A stretch of DNA of 64,000 nt, taken from positions 5,704,001 to 5,768,000 of the forward strand of contig NZ_CP020809.1 in assembly GCF_002157835.1 (NCBI RefSeq), in the 5' to 3' direction. The notes under the pieces are model-generated. The model did not search any database, had not been told where the DNA came from, and saw only the letters and a list, made by a program, of their open reading frames with translations. Positions 15,791-24,243 of this stretch are shown here, in pieces (within the stretch, counting starts at the first letter, position 1; each line of letters begins with the position of its first letter). Position numbers and translations under genes: made by a program. Origin of the DNA: Mycobacterium dioxanotrophicus (lineage in GTDB: Bacteria > Actinomycetota > Actinomycetes > Mycobacteriales > Mycobacteriaceae).

Positions 15791-17238
15791 GCTTCGGTCT
15801 CCTCTTCCGGTTGAACTGTGGACTGCGGGTTCAGCAGGGCGTCGGGTGCCAGCAGTTGCGCAACGCGCTCGGCCGACATCAGTCCCTGGGCCACCACGAG
15901 ATCGGGTATCGCGGCGCCGGTGTGCAAGGCCCGCTTGGCGATTCGCGCCGATTCGGCATAGCCCAGGTACGGCGCGAGCGCGGTGATCACCCCGATCGAG
16001 TTGGTCACCGATGCGGCGAGCCGCGCTTCGTTGGCGGTGATCCCGACGATGCAGCGCTGCACCAGGGTGTGGCACGCAGCCGTCAGGTGCGCCGCCGACG
16101 TGAACAAGCAGTGGGCGATGATCGGCTCGAACGCGTTGAGCTGCAGCTGGCCGGCCTCCGCCGCCATGCTGATGGTGACGTCGTTGCCCACCACCTCGAA
16201 GGCCACCTGGTTGACCACCTCAGGGATCACCGGATTCACCTTGCCCGGCATGATGCTCGAACCTGCCTGCACCGCAGGGAGATTGATCTCACCCAGGCCC
16301 GACCGGGGCCCTGAGGACAGCAGCCGCAGATCGCTGCAGATCTTGGACAGTTTCACCGCCGTGCGTTTGAGTACCCCGGACACCTGCACGAAGGCGCCCA
16401 CGTCTTGAGTGGCCTCCACCAGGTCGGTGGCGGTGGACAGCTCGATCCCGGTGAGCTCACTCAGCGTCGCGCACACCTGCCGGGCATACCGAGGATGCGT
16501 GTTGAGGCCGGTGCCGATGGCTGTGCCACCGAGGTTGATCTCGGTGACCAGGCGAGCCGCCTCCCGCAGCCGCTGGGCGTCCTCGGCGACCATCACCGCG
16601 TAGGCGCCGAACTCCTGGCCCAGCGTCATCGGCACGGCGTCCTGCAGCTGGGTCCGGCCCATCTTCAGCACGTCGCGGAACTCGTCGGCCTTGGCGCGGA
16701 ACGCCGCCGACACCTCCTGCAGCGCGTCGTGCAACTCCGAGAGGTACATCTGCAACGCCACCTTGATCGCGGTGGGATAGACGTCGTTGGTGCTCTGTCC
16801 GCGGTTGACGTGTTCGAGGGGGTGCAGCCGGTCGTAGTCGCCGCGGGCCGCGCCCAGGTGTTCCAGTGCGCGGTTGGCGATCACCTCGTTGGCGTTCATG
16901 TTGCTCGACGTTCCGGCGCCACCCTGGATGACGTCGACGACGAAGCTGGAATGCAGCCGCCCCGAACGGATCTCGTCACACGCCGCGACAATGGCCGCGC
17001 AGCGCGCCGAGTCGAGCAGGCCGAGCTCGCAATTGGTCAGCGCGGCAGCCTGTTTGACCGCCGCCAGCGCGTTGACGAATTCGGGATACGTCGACAGCGG
17101 GATACCGGAGATGGGAAAGTTCTCCAGCGCCCGGGCCGTGTGCACCCCGTAGTACGCCTCGGCCGGTACGGCCCGGCTGCCCATCGAGTCTTCCTCGATG
17201 CGCAGATCTGAGTCGGCAGCGAGGGTCATGTCGGTCAT
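15787..17238 (-). CDS. aspA: Aspartate ammonia-lyase / fumarase-family lyase
   Basis: 483 residues from ATG 17238 (MTDMTLAADSDLRIEEDSMG); a second ATG at 17229 is possible. The superfamily signature AGSSIMPGKVNPVIPEVVNQ is intact, as are the segments GGAGTSSNMNANEVIANRA, VNRGQSTNDVYPTA, MGRTQLQDAVPMTLGQEF and GGTAIGTGLNTHPRY. These favour aspartate ammonia-lyase (aspartate to fumarate plus ammonia), although a related amino acid may be the true substrate given the catabolic setting. The start overlaps the stop of the VOC gene (ATGA), and the end overlaps thuA, so the operon is tightly coupled. Confidence 0.85.
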   Translation of the reverse strand: MTDMTLAADSDLRIEEDSMGSRAVPAEAYYGVHTARALENFPISGIPLSTYPEFVNALAAVKQAAALTNCELGLLDSARCAAIVAACDEIRSGRLHSSFVVDVIQGGAGTSSNMNANEVIANRALEHLGAARGDYDRLHPLEHVNRGQSTNDVYPTAIKVALQMYLSELHDALQEVSAAFRAKADEFRDVLKMGRTQLQDAVPMTLGQEFGAYAVMVAEDAQRLREAARLVTEINLGGTAIGTGLNTHPRYARQVCATLSELTGIELSTATDLVEATQDVGAFVQVSGVLKRTAVKLSKICSDLRLLSSGPRSGLGEINLPAVQAGSSIMPGKVNPVIPEVVNQVAFEVVGNDVTISMAAEAGQLQLNAFEPIIAHCLFTSAAHLTAACHTLVQRCIVGITANEARLAASVTNSIGVITALAPYLGYAESARIAKRALHTGAAIPDLVVAQGLMSAERVAQLLAPDALLNPQSTVQPEEETEA

Positions 17239-17789
17239 CACCGCCACGTTTCGCTCGGTGGGGCGACCCGCGCCCCGGGCAGCCCGTCGTAGAACCCGCC
17301 CTCGGCGCAACTGGTGAGTTCCAATTGCATGCCCCAGGGCGACCGGAAGTAGAACCAGCGCTGCCCGGCCACGGGAGCGGCGGGGTCGACACCGTTGGGA
17401 CCCTCCTGCACGACCACCCCGGGGATCGCCTTGACGTAGTCGTATCCGGCGTCGATGTCGTCGACGTAGAACGCCAGATGGTGCCCGCCGACGTCGCTGT
17501 TGGGCGGCGGCACGCGCACCTGGTCCGGCGCGTCGTACTCGAACAGTTCGATGTTGTGATGCTGCCCGAGCCGCAGCATCGCCAGGGTGCAGCGGGCCCC
17601 CGGGTCCACGCCGAGGCGGCGACGCATGCCGTCGGATTCGGTGTCGGCGAACGGGCCGTCTTTGAAGATCAGTTCAGCACCGAAATGGTCGACGAAGAAC
17701 GCGATGGCCTCGTCCAGGTCAGGCACCGTGTAGGCGACATGGTCCACCGCCCGCATGGTCGGCACCTTGGGCTGATGAGCGTCGGTCAT
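17238..17789 (-). CDS. VOC/glyoxalase-family protein
   Basis: 183 residues starting MTDAHQPKVPTMRAVDHVAYTVPDLDEAIAF (shown in part). Two beta-alpha-beta-beta-beta modules of the vicinal oxygen chelate fold are visible. The metal-ligand pattern is His in VDHVAYTV, Glu in NIELFEY, His in GGHHLAFYV and Glu in GMQLELTS. The family covers glyoxalases, dioxygenases, epimerases and isomerases; the reaction here is unknown. It starts 3 nt after the hisD-like stop and overlaps aspA, so it belongs to the same operon. Confidence 0.85.
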   Translation of the reverse strand: MTDAHQPKVPTMRAVDHVAYTVPDLDEAIAFFVDHFGAELIFKDGPFADTESDGMRRRLGVDPGARCTLAMLRLGQHHNIELFEYDAPDQVRVPPPNSDVGGHHLAFYVDDIDAGYDYVKAIPGVVVQEGPNGVDPAAPVAGQRWFYFRSPWGMQLELTSCAEGGFYDGLPGARVAPPSETWR

Positions 17790-17792
17790 GGC

Positions 17793-19136
17793 TCAATTCT
17801 CCGACGACGCGGTCGCCGGAACCCGATCGAATCGGTGCTCGGTCCACGGCAGGTCGTCACCGCCGTACTTGGCGGCCCGCACGTCGGCCGACCGGGCGTG
17901 CCCCTCGAAGTTCTCCAACCGGGCGGCGCGTCCGCACAGCCGGCCCAGCTCCGCGCTCGACTGCGCATCGGTGATCTCTTGGTAAGTAACGGTTTTCAGG
18001 AACTTGCCGACCCACAGACCGCCGGTGTAGCGGGCCGCGCCCAGCGTCGGCAGCACGTGGTTGGTGCCGATCGCCTTGTCTCCGAAGGAAACACACGTCT
18101 TCTCCCCGAGGAACAGGGCCCCGTAGTCCTGCATCTCGGTCAGCGCCCGACGCGGCTCTTCGGTGAGGATCTGCACGTGTTCGCTGGCGAAGCGGTCCCC
18201 CAGCGCGAACGCCTCCTCGATGCTGTCCACCAGATGCACTTCACCGTGATTGGCCCACGAGACCGCAGCGATCCCGTTGGTGGGCAGGTTGACCAGCTGG
18301 CGCTCGACCTCGGCGATGGTCTCCAGACCCACCCGCTCGGAGGTGGTGATCAGCACGACCGGCGAGTCCGGGCCGTGCTCGGCCTGGCTCAGCAGATCGG
18401 CGGCGACCACGAACGGGTCGGCGGTGTGGTCGGCGATGATGAGGACCTCGGTCGGCCCGGCGAACAGGTCGATGCCGACCTCACCGAACAGCTGCCGCTT
18501 GGCTTCGGCCACATAGGCGTTGCCCGGACCGGTGAGCAGGTTGACCGGATCGATGGTCTCGGTACCCAGCGCCAGCGCTCCGATGGCCTGTACCCCGCCC
18601 AGGACGTAGATCTCGTCGGCGCCGGCCAGGTGCATGGCGGCGACGCTGATGGCAGGAGCAGTGCCCTGGTTGGGCGGTGTGGTGGCCGCGACGCGCGGCA
18701 CCCCGGCCACCTTGGCGGTCACGACGGTCATGTGCGCCGAGGCGGTCAGCGGGTAGCGACCGCCGGGAACGTAGGCGCCCGATGCCGACACGGGCACATG
18801 CTTGTGTCCCAGGCGCACTCCCGGCAGCGTCTCGACCTCGATGTCGAGCATCGAATCACGCTGTGCCTGTGCGAAATCGCGCACCTGACGCTGCACGAAC
18901 GAGAGATCGTCCACGACGGTGCCGGGCAGGTCGGCGACGATCTTGGCGACATCGGCCTCGCTGAGGCGGAAAGACTGTGGCGCCCACTTGTCGAACTGCT
19001 CGGAGTACCTGCGGACCGCGGAATCACCGTCTGCGCGAATGTCATCGAGCACGCGTCCGACGGTGTCGACGACCTGCGGGTTGCTCTTGTGTGGTGTTCC
19101 GCTCTGGGCGGCCGGCGCCTTGAGAATGACCGACAC
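17793..19136 (-). CDS. Histidinol-dehydrogenase-family enzyme (catabolic paralog)
   Basis: 447 residues from GTG 19136, which has GAGGGAG 7 nt upstream; longer in-frame starts reach into the MFS gene and are rejected. The HisD fold is clear: GAYVPGGRYPLTASAHMT, GPGNAYVAEAKRQLFG and GPTEVLIIADHTADPFVVAADLL (in parts). All zinc-ligand positions are kept: Gln and His in LLSQAEHG, Glu-His in FASEHVQI, Asp in SFGDKAIGTNHVLP and His in NFEGHARSADVR. There are no histidine-biosynthesis genes around it and it heads a catabolic operon, so a dehydrogenase of another 1,2-amino alcohol or diol (as in the sulfopropanediol dehydrogenase branch) is more likely than histidine synthesis. Confidence 0.88.
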   Translation of the reverse strand: MSVILKAPAAQSGTPHKSNPQVVDTVGRVLDDIRADGDSAVRRYSEQFDKWAPQSFRLSEADVAKIVADLPGTVVDDLSFVQRQVRDFAQAQRDSMLDIEVETLPGVRLGHKHVPVSASGAYVPGGRYPLTASAHMTVVTAKVAGVPRVAATTPPNQGTAPAISVAAMHLAGADEIYVLGGVQAIGALALGTETIDPVNLLTGPGNAYVAEAKRQLFGEVGIDLFAGPTEVLIIADHTADPFVVAADLLSQAEHGPDSPVVLITTSERVGLETIAEVERQLVNLPTNGIAAVSWANHGEVHLVDSIEEAFALGDRFASEHVQILTEEPRRALTEMQDYGALFLGEKTCVSFGDKAIGTNHVLPTLGAARYTGGLWVGKFLKTVTYQEITDAQSSAELGRLCGRAARLENFEGHARSADVRAAKYGGDDLPWTEHRFDRVPATASSEN

Positions 19137-19243
19137 GGTAGTTCTCCCTCGAATTGCACTGAGTGGGTAGCTGGCGCCGGTGGGGCGATCCCCAAATTCG
19201 GCGTAGTACCAGTCTCTGGGCAACCAACACCCGATTACAGACT

Positions 19244-19255
19244 CACTATGTGCAA
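19244..19255 (-). promoter_or_regulatory. Conserved site TTGCAC-N3-GTG, copy 2 (hisD-like operon)
   Basis: Plus strand CACTATGTGCAA; in gene orientation TTGCACATAGTGAGT. It lies 107 nt before the GTG of the hisD-like gene and overlaps the last codon and stop of the MFS gene, so the sequence there serves two purposes. Confidence 0.55.
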
Positions 19256-20436
19256 GGATCGGCAGCTTCGCTGCGCACATTCGCCGCATCCGATCGCACC
19301 GGTGGCCGCACCGCACGCGCGCCGACAGTGCACACCACCACCGCGAGCAGCGGAACGGCCATCGCCAAGCGCAGGGTCACCACGTCGGCCAGCCAACCGA
19401 TCACGGCCGGTCCGGCGAGGAAGGCCACGTAGCCGCCGCCGACGACGCGGGAGAACTGGGTGGCCGACCCCAGATTGCCTGCCGCGCTGAACACCTGGGG
19501 TATGGCCCCGGACAATCCGAGACCGAAGACGACCCAACCCAGCAGGGTCAGCGGTAGGACACCGGAGAGCAGCACGATCGCCATCCCGACCGCGGCGGCC
19601 GCGCAGCCGTAGCGGATCACCGCCTCCGGTCCAACGTGGGCGCTGACCCAGTCGGCGGTGAACCGGCCGATGGTCATCGCCGCGACGAACGCGGCGAATG
19701 CCAGGGCTCCGACAGCCTTCGAGGTGCCCAGCGCGTCCTGGGCGTGCAGGCTGCTCCAATCCGTCGCCGAGCCCTCGGCGAGGTACAACAGGAACGCGAG
19801 GATGCCCAGCAGGACGAAACGCCGTCGCCCGGGCGCTGCCGCCACGGTGTCGTCCGTCGGCGCGGCCGTCGCCGCTTTGGGTCGTGCCCGGATCAGATTC
19901 GGTGCGGACACCAGGGCAGCGACACCGCACACCACGCCGAGCACCACCGCGGTCAACGGCATCGACCATCCGGCGGCCAGGGTGGCGGCACCGACCAGCG
20001 AACCCAGCACGGTGCCCACCGAGAACACCGCATGAAACGCCGACATGATCGGCGTACCGGCCGCCTGCTCGACGACCACGGCACGCGCATTCATCGCGAC
20101 GTCGGTGATGCCCGTACACACACCGAACACCAGCAGACCGGCCGCGAGCGCCACCGCCGAACTCGCGTTGAGCGGCAGCGACAGGGTCAGCGCCATGCCC
20201 AACGCACCTGCCAGCGCGACCCGACCTGCGCCGAAGCGGTCGACGAGCGGGCCGGTGATCTGCATGCCTGCCAGCGCCCCTGCGCCGTTGAGCAGCAGCA
20301 TGGTGCCCAGCGCACCCGCGGATATGCCCGTGCGCTGCTGCACCGTGGGGATGTGCACCGCCCAGGTCGAGATGCACACCCCGAACCCGGCGAACAGCAG
20401 GAAGACGGCGATCCGCGAAGCCCTGAACCCGGTCAC
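19246..20436 (-). CDS. MFS transporter
   Basis: 396 residues, about 12 membrane helices, from GTG 20436 (TGFRASRIAVFLLFAGFGVC). The sequence resembles the FucP/YbjJ-like branch of the major facilitator superfamily (WAVHIPTVQQRTGISAGALG, FGVCTGITDVAMNARAVVVE), including the conserved motif around GPLVDRFGAGRVALAG. It may import or export an intermediate of the pathway. The GTG overlaps the stop of the OYE-type gene (GTGA), so it is the third gene of the GMC/OYE/MFS operon. Its 3' end overlaps regulatory site copy 2. Confidence 0.88.
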   Translation of the reverse strand: MTGFRASRIAVFLLFAGFGVCISTWAVHIPTVQQRTGISAGALGTMLLLNGAGALAGMQITGPLVDRFGAGRVALAGALGMALTLSLPLNASSAVALAAGLLVFGVCTGITDVAMNARAVVVEQAAGTPIMSAFHAVFSVGTVLGSLVGAATLAAGWSMPLTAVVLGVVCGVAALVSAPNLIRARPKAATAAPTDDTVAAAPGRRRFVLLGILAFLLYLAEGSATDWSSLHAQDALGTSKAVGALAFAAFVAAMTIGRFTADWVSAHVGPEAVIRYGCAAAAVGMAIVLLSGVLPLTLLGWVVFGLGLSGAIPQVFSAAGNLGSATQFSRVVGGGYVAFLAGPAVIGWLADVVTLRLAMAVPLLAVVVCTVGARAVRPPVRSDAANVRSEAADPCT

Positions 20437-22457
20437 CGCGTCGCGGGCACCCGCCTCGCGGCGCGCTCACCCTCGTGCACAGCCTCCATCATGGTGCGGC
20501 TGGCGATGGCGTCGCCGATCCGCTCCACCGTCACGCCTCGGTTCTTCAGCGCGAAGTAGAGCTCGGTCACGGGGCGGTGCCAGCCCGCCAGGATTACGGT
20601 GTCGATGCCCTCCAGTGTGCCCGGGGCACCCTCCTCGACGATGCGCAGGGTGGCGCCGTCCACGGCCGTCATCGTGGTGAACGGATGTGTCGACATGCCG
20701 GACTTCAGGATTCGGGGCACCGCGAGGTTGGCGCTGAACGGGCCGAGCTTCGCCCCGACGTAGGGCAGCGGAGTCAGGAACTCGACCTGGTGACCGTCTC
20801 CCTGCAGCTGCAACGCGAGCCCGATGCCCTTCCAGCCGCCCTCGCCGTCGTCGACGATCGCGACGTGATGGCCGACCGGCTTGTCCTCGTCGAGCACATC
20901 CCACACCGAGAGCACATGAGGCTGGTCGAGCCCTGGGGTGTGCGTGATGCCCTGGGCCAGGTTGCCGACGATGTCGGCGCCCGGTGCCGAGCCGGTGGCG
21001 ACGATGATGTGGTCGGGATTGAGTGCGAGCACCTCGTCGGCCGTCGGCGACCACCCCAGTCGCAGGTCCACGCCGTACTTGCCGATCATCACGTCCAGAT
21101 GGTCGATGACGCCGCCGATCTCACCGCGGCCCTTGATCTTCGCCGCGATCCGCAGCTGGCCGCCGGTGCGGTCGCGGCGCTCGATGAGGATCACCTCGTG
21201 TCCCTGCCGCGCGGCGGTCTCGGCGGCCTTCATACCGGCCGGGCCCGCGCCGATCACCACGACGCGACGCCGGAAGGTGGCCTGCACGAGGGTGCCGATG
21301 CCGAGCTCGAGTTCGTACCCGGCGGCCGGGTTGTGCACGCACGACGAGTGCGTCACGTTGAACAGCCGGTCGATGCAGCCCTGGTTGCAACCGATGCAGC
21401 GGCGGATCTCGTCGAGGCGTCCGGCTTTCATCTTGTTGACCGTCTCGGGATCGGCGATCTGCTGGCGCGTCATGGCCACCATGTCGGCGTGGCCGAGCGA
21501 CAGGATGTCGGCGGCGTCGAGCGGATCGTTGATCCGGCCGACCGCGATCACCGGGACGTCGACGACCTCTTTCACCGCCGCGGCCAGGCTTTCCCAGATT
21601 CGTTTGGGGTGCTGCATGTCCGGCACGTTCTGGTGGGCCTCGTTGTAGGTCGCCGCCTTGACGCAGATGTAGTCGATCTTGCCGGTGGCCGCGATCGCGG
21701 CGGCGATCTGCTGGGCGTCGCCGACCTCCAGTCCACCGGGGCTGAAGTCGTGTCCCTGCAGGTTCATCCCGACCAGGTAGTCCGGACCCACCTCGTCGCG
21801 CACGGCGTCGATCACCCGCAGCACGATGCGCAGGCGGTTCTCCAGCGAGCCGCCGTATTCGTCGGTGCGGTGGTTGGAGAACGGGGACAGGAACGACGCG
21901 AGCAGGTAACCGCCGTAGCCCGAATGGATTTCGACACCGTCCATGCCGCCCTGTTTGGAGTGTCTGGCTCCGATGGCGTGGGCTTCGATGATCTCCTCGA
22001 TGTCCTCGGTTTCCATCTCCTTGGGCATTTCGAGGTTGAACGGGCATGGCGTGTTCGACGGGCCCCACAGCGCGCGTTCGGTGAACGTCGAATGTCCTTG
22101 CCGGCCACCGTGTCCGAGCTGCATGACGATGCGGGCTCCATGCTCGTGCACGGCGTCCGAGATCCGACGCAGCCCGGGAACGATCTCGGGCAGCCAGGCC
22201 CGCGGTTCACCCGGCACGTCCTGGGAGGTCGGGTGGATCTGCGGAAACGCCATGCCGATAAGGCCCGCTCCGCCGATGGCACGCTCCCGGTAGTAGGCCA
22301 CATGCTGCTCGGTGGGCAGGTAATCCTTGGCCATGCCGGTGCCGTGCCCGGTCATCACCACCCGGTTGCGGATCTCCACGTTGCCGAGGGTGATCGGCTC
22401 GAACAACGGGGCAAGCAGGCGTGCGGTGTCATCGGTCAACTCGTCAAGCATCGTCAT
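20433..22457 (-). CDS. FMN/FAD/4Fe-4S NADH:flavin oxidoreductase (OYE/FadH type)
   Basis: 674 residues of the 2,4-dienoyl-CoA reductase-like architecture. An N-terminal FMN TIM barrel (about 15-370; LFEPITLGNVEIRNRVVM, QLGHGGRQ, GVEIHSGYGGYLLASFLSP) is followed by a 4Fe-4S cluster motif with Cys pattern C-x2-C-x3-C in RRCIGCNQGCIDR and a further Cys in SSCVHNPAAG. Then comes an FAD/NAD(P) domain with VVVIGAGPAGMKAAETAA. Actinobacterial members of this group are often tied to mycofactocin; by resemblance this could be one. It probably reduces an enone or demethylates an amine-like substrate. It follows the GMC gene by 43 nt and overlaps the MFS start by 4 nt. Confidence 0.9.
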   Translation of the reverse strand: MTMLDELTDDTARLLAPLFEPITLGNVEIRNRVVMTGHGTGMAKDYLPTEQHVAYYRERAIGGAGLIGMAFPQIHPTSQDVPGEPRAWLPEIVPGLRRISDAVHEHGARIVMQLGHGGRQGHSTFTERALWGPSNTPCPFNLEMPKEMETEDIEEIIEAHAIGARHSKQGGMDGVEIHSGYGGYLLASFLSPFSNHRTDEYGGSLENRLRIVLRVIDAVRDEVGPDYLVGMNLQGHDFSPGGLEVGDAQQIAAAIAATGKIDYICVKAATYNEAHQNVPDMQHPKRIWESLAAAVKEVVDVPVIAVGRINDPLDAADILSLGHADMVAMTRQQIADPETVNKMKAGRLDEIRRCIGCNQGCIDRLFNVTHSSCVHNPAAGYELELGIGTLVQATFRRRVVVIGAGPAGMKAAETAARQGHEVILIERRDRTGGQLRIAAKIKGRGEIGGVIDHLDVMIGKYGVDLRLGWSPTADEVLALNPDHIIVATGSAPGADIVGNLAQGITHTPGLDQPHVLSVWDVLDEDKPVGHHVAIVDDGEGGWKGIGLALQLQGDGHQVEFLTPLPYVGAKLGPFSANLAVPRILKSGMSTHPFTTMTAVDGATLRIVEEGAPGTLEGIDTVILAGWHRPVTELYFALKNRGVTVERIGDAIASRTMMEAVHEGERAARRVPATR

Positions 22458-22500
22458 GGATCGTCAATTCCTCAATCGGTCGGTAGGTTCGGAAGATTTG

Positions 22501-24108
22501 TCAGGCGGTCAGCGCGCCGGAGCGGCCGAGCCGCAGGGCCAGTGCGGCCACCGTGATGGCCGGGTTGACCGCGGCCGACGACGCGAACACCGAGCTGTCG
22601 GCGATCCAGAGGTTGTCCACGTCGTGGCTGCGCAGGTCGGCGTCGACCACGCTGGTGGCGGCATCGGTACCCATGCGGGCTGTGCCGCACTGATGCGATG
22701 TCGCCTCCACCCCGAGGCTGCGGGTCATGACGATGGGGAAGCCTGCCCGGCGGACCACCTTCTTCATGCGGGCGATCAGGTCCTGGTGGGAACTGAGGTT
22801 GGTCGCGCGTCGCGTGACGGTGATCTGGCCGCGGTTGCCCAGCGCGATCCTGTTCTCCGGCAACGGCAGATCCTCGGACTGGATGAACATGTCGAGGGTG
22901 TACTTGGTGACCTCGTCGAGGATCGGCATCGGCACCCAGGGCTTGCCCAGCTTGGCCTGCGGGCCGCGGAGCTTGCCCAGGCCCTGGACGTTGCCAAGGG
23001 GATACCGGTTGTCCGGCCCGGTGAGGTACCAGTCGTTGATGCCGATGGTCTTCTGATAGACGGCCTCGTTCTGCCGTCGCGGATCGATGGCCAGGAAGAA
23101 CGTGGTCACGTGGGCCATGTAGTTGCGGCCGACCTGGTCCGACGAGTTGGCCAGGCCCTGCGGATGCGTGTCGGAGGCCGAGCGCAGCAGCAGCGCAGCC
23201 GTGTTGGCCGCACCACAGGCGATCACGAACTTCTTGGCGCGCACCTGAATCTGCTTGCCCGCATGCATGATCCGCGCACGGGTGACCTGTCGTCCGGTGG
23301 CGTCGGTATCCAGCCGGGTGACCTCGGCGTTGGTGAGCAGGCGGACGTTGCGAGACTCGGCGCGCAGTGCGGGTCGCACCGCGGAGACGTCGGCGTCACC
23401 CTTGGCGTCGATCATGCAGGGGAACGAATCGCAGGTGTAACAGCGCACGCAGCCGCCGCCGGGCCGGTAGTCGATGGACAGCGGTGAGGAGAACGGATGC
23501 AGGCCTTGCTTTTTCGCGGACTCGACCAGTCGCGCCATGGCGCCCTCGTGCGGCACGCCGGGGAACGGGTAGTCGGTGGACCGCCAGGGGTCGGTCGGAT
23601 CCTCCCCTTTGTTGCTGTGCACCCAGAACATCTGCTCGGCTTCACCGTAGAACGGTTCCAGGTCGGCGTAGGTGATCGGCCAGGCCGGCGAGATGCCGTC
23701 CGCGTGCTCGACAGCGCCGAAATCGCTCTCCCGAAACCGCGGCAGGGTCGCGCCGTAGAGCTTGGTGCTACCACCCACGTAGTGGTAATTGCCGGGCACG
23801 AATTCTTTGGCGGCGACGGTGTCGTACCACGCGGCGGAGTTCTTGTAGCGGCCCTTGGTGTGCACCGCGTCGAACGACCAGTTCTCGCGTTCCACCGGCA
23901 GGAAGTCGCCCTGTTCGACGATCAGGACGTCCGCGCCGCAGTCACGCAGCGCGTAGGCCAGGCTGCCGCCGCCCATACCGGACCCGATGATCGCGATGTC
24001 GGTCTCGACGACATCGGCGGGTTCCGAGAGGACTTGGCTCTGGAGTGCGGCGACGGCCGGTGACATCGAGGGCGTCACAGCCAATGGCAGGGATTTTTTC
24101 GGCAACAT
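22501..24108 (-). CDS. GMC-family FAD oxidoreductase
   Basis: 535 residues from ATG 24108, with GAGGAG 7 nt upstream. The FAD motif IAIIGSGMGGGSLAYALRDCG lies near 38-58, and the C-terminal GMC signature is present (SHQCGTARMG; DNLWIADSSVFASSAAVNPA in parts) with catalytic His and Asn. A Cys-rich segment GGGCVRCYTCDSFPCMID (about 215-232; C-x2-C-x2-C-x4-C) is typical of the subgroup near gluconate/sorbose-type dehydrogenases rather than soluble oxidases. It likely oxidises an alcohol or polyol with an electron acceptor other than O2. It is the first gene of the GMC/OYE/MFS operon. Confidence 0.9.
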   Translation of the reverse strand: MLPKKSLPLAVTPSMSPAVAALQSQVLSEPADVVETDIAIIGSGMGGGSLAYALRDCGADVLIVEQGDFLPVERENWSFDAVHTKGRYKNSAAWYDTVAAKEFVPGNYHYVGGSTKLYGATLPRFRESDFGAVEHADGISPAWPITYADLEPFYGEAEQMFWVHSNKGEDPTDPWRSTDYPFPGVPHEGAMARLVESAKKQGLHPFSSPLSIDYRPGGGCVRCYTCDSFPCMIDAKGDADVSAVRPALRAESRNVRLLTNAEVTRLDTDATGRQVTRARIMHAGKQIQVRAKKFVIACGAANTAALLLRSASDTHPQGLANSSDQVGRNYMAHVTTFFLAIDPRRQNEAVYQKTIGINDWYLTGPDNRYPLGNVQGLGKLRGPQAKLGKPWVPMPILDEVTKYTLDMFIQSEDLPLPENRIALGNRGQITVTRRATNLSSHQDLIARMKKVVRRAGFPIVMTRSLGVEATSHQCGTARMGTDAATSVVDADLRSHDVDNLWIADSSVFASSAAVNPAITVAALALRLGRSGALTA

Positions 24109-24229
24109 GTACGGGCTCCTCTGGGCTGAGAGGACGATGGGCTGCCCGCAATGCGGGTTATCCCAAATCTAGGAGCGCCGCTGCACGGGCACGACCCGCA
24201 GAGTGCGCAGCATCCGGCCAGGGACTACA

Positions 24230-24241
24230 CACTCTGTGCAA
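24230..24241 (-). promoter_or_regulatory. Conserved site TTGCAC-N3-GTG, copy 3 (GMC operon)
   Basis: Plus strand CACTCTGTGCAA; in gene orientation TTGCACAGAGTGTGT. It lies 121 nt before the GMC start and directly after the stop of the PucR gene. A TAGATT -10-like element lies further downstream at 24167-24172 (minus strand), so the site is in an activator-type upstream position. Confidence 0.55.
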
Positions 24242-24243
24242 GT

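Noticed and set aside
15791..16075. Upstream in-frame extension of the ThuA gene
   Set aside because: It would lie wholly inside aspA; the GTG at 15790 gives the usual 4-nt overlap and the correct N-terminus.
24201..24216. A second copy of the TTGCAC site upstream of the GMC gene (TGCGCAG region)
   Set aside because: It lacks the GTG half and the spacing; only the core TGCGCA resembles the site.
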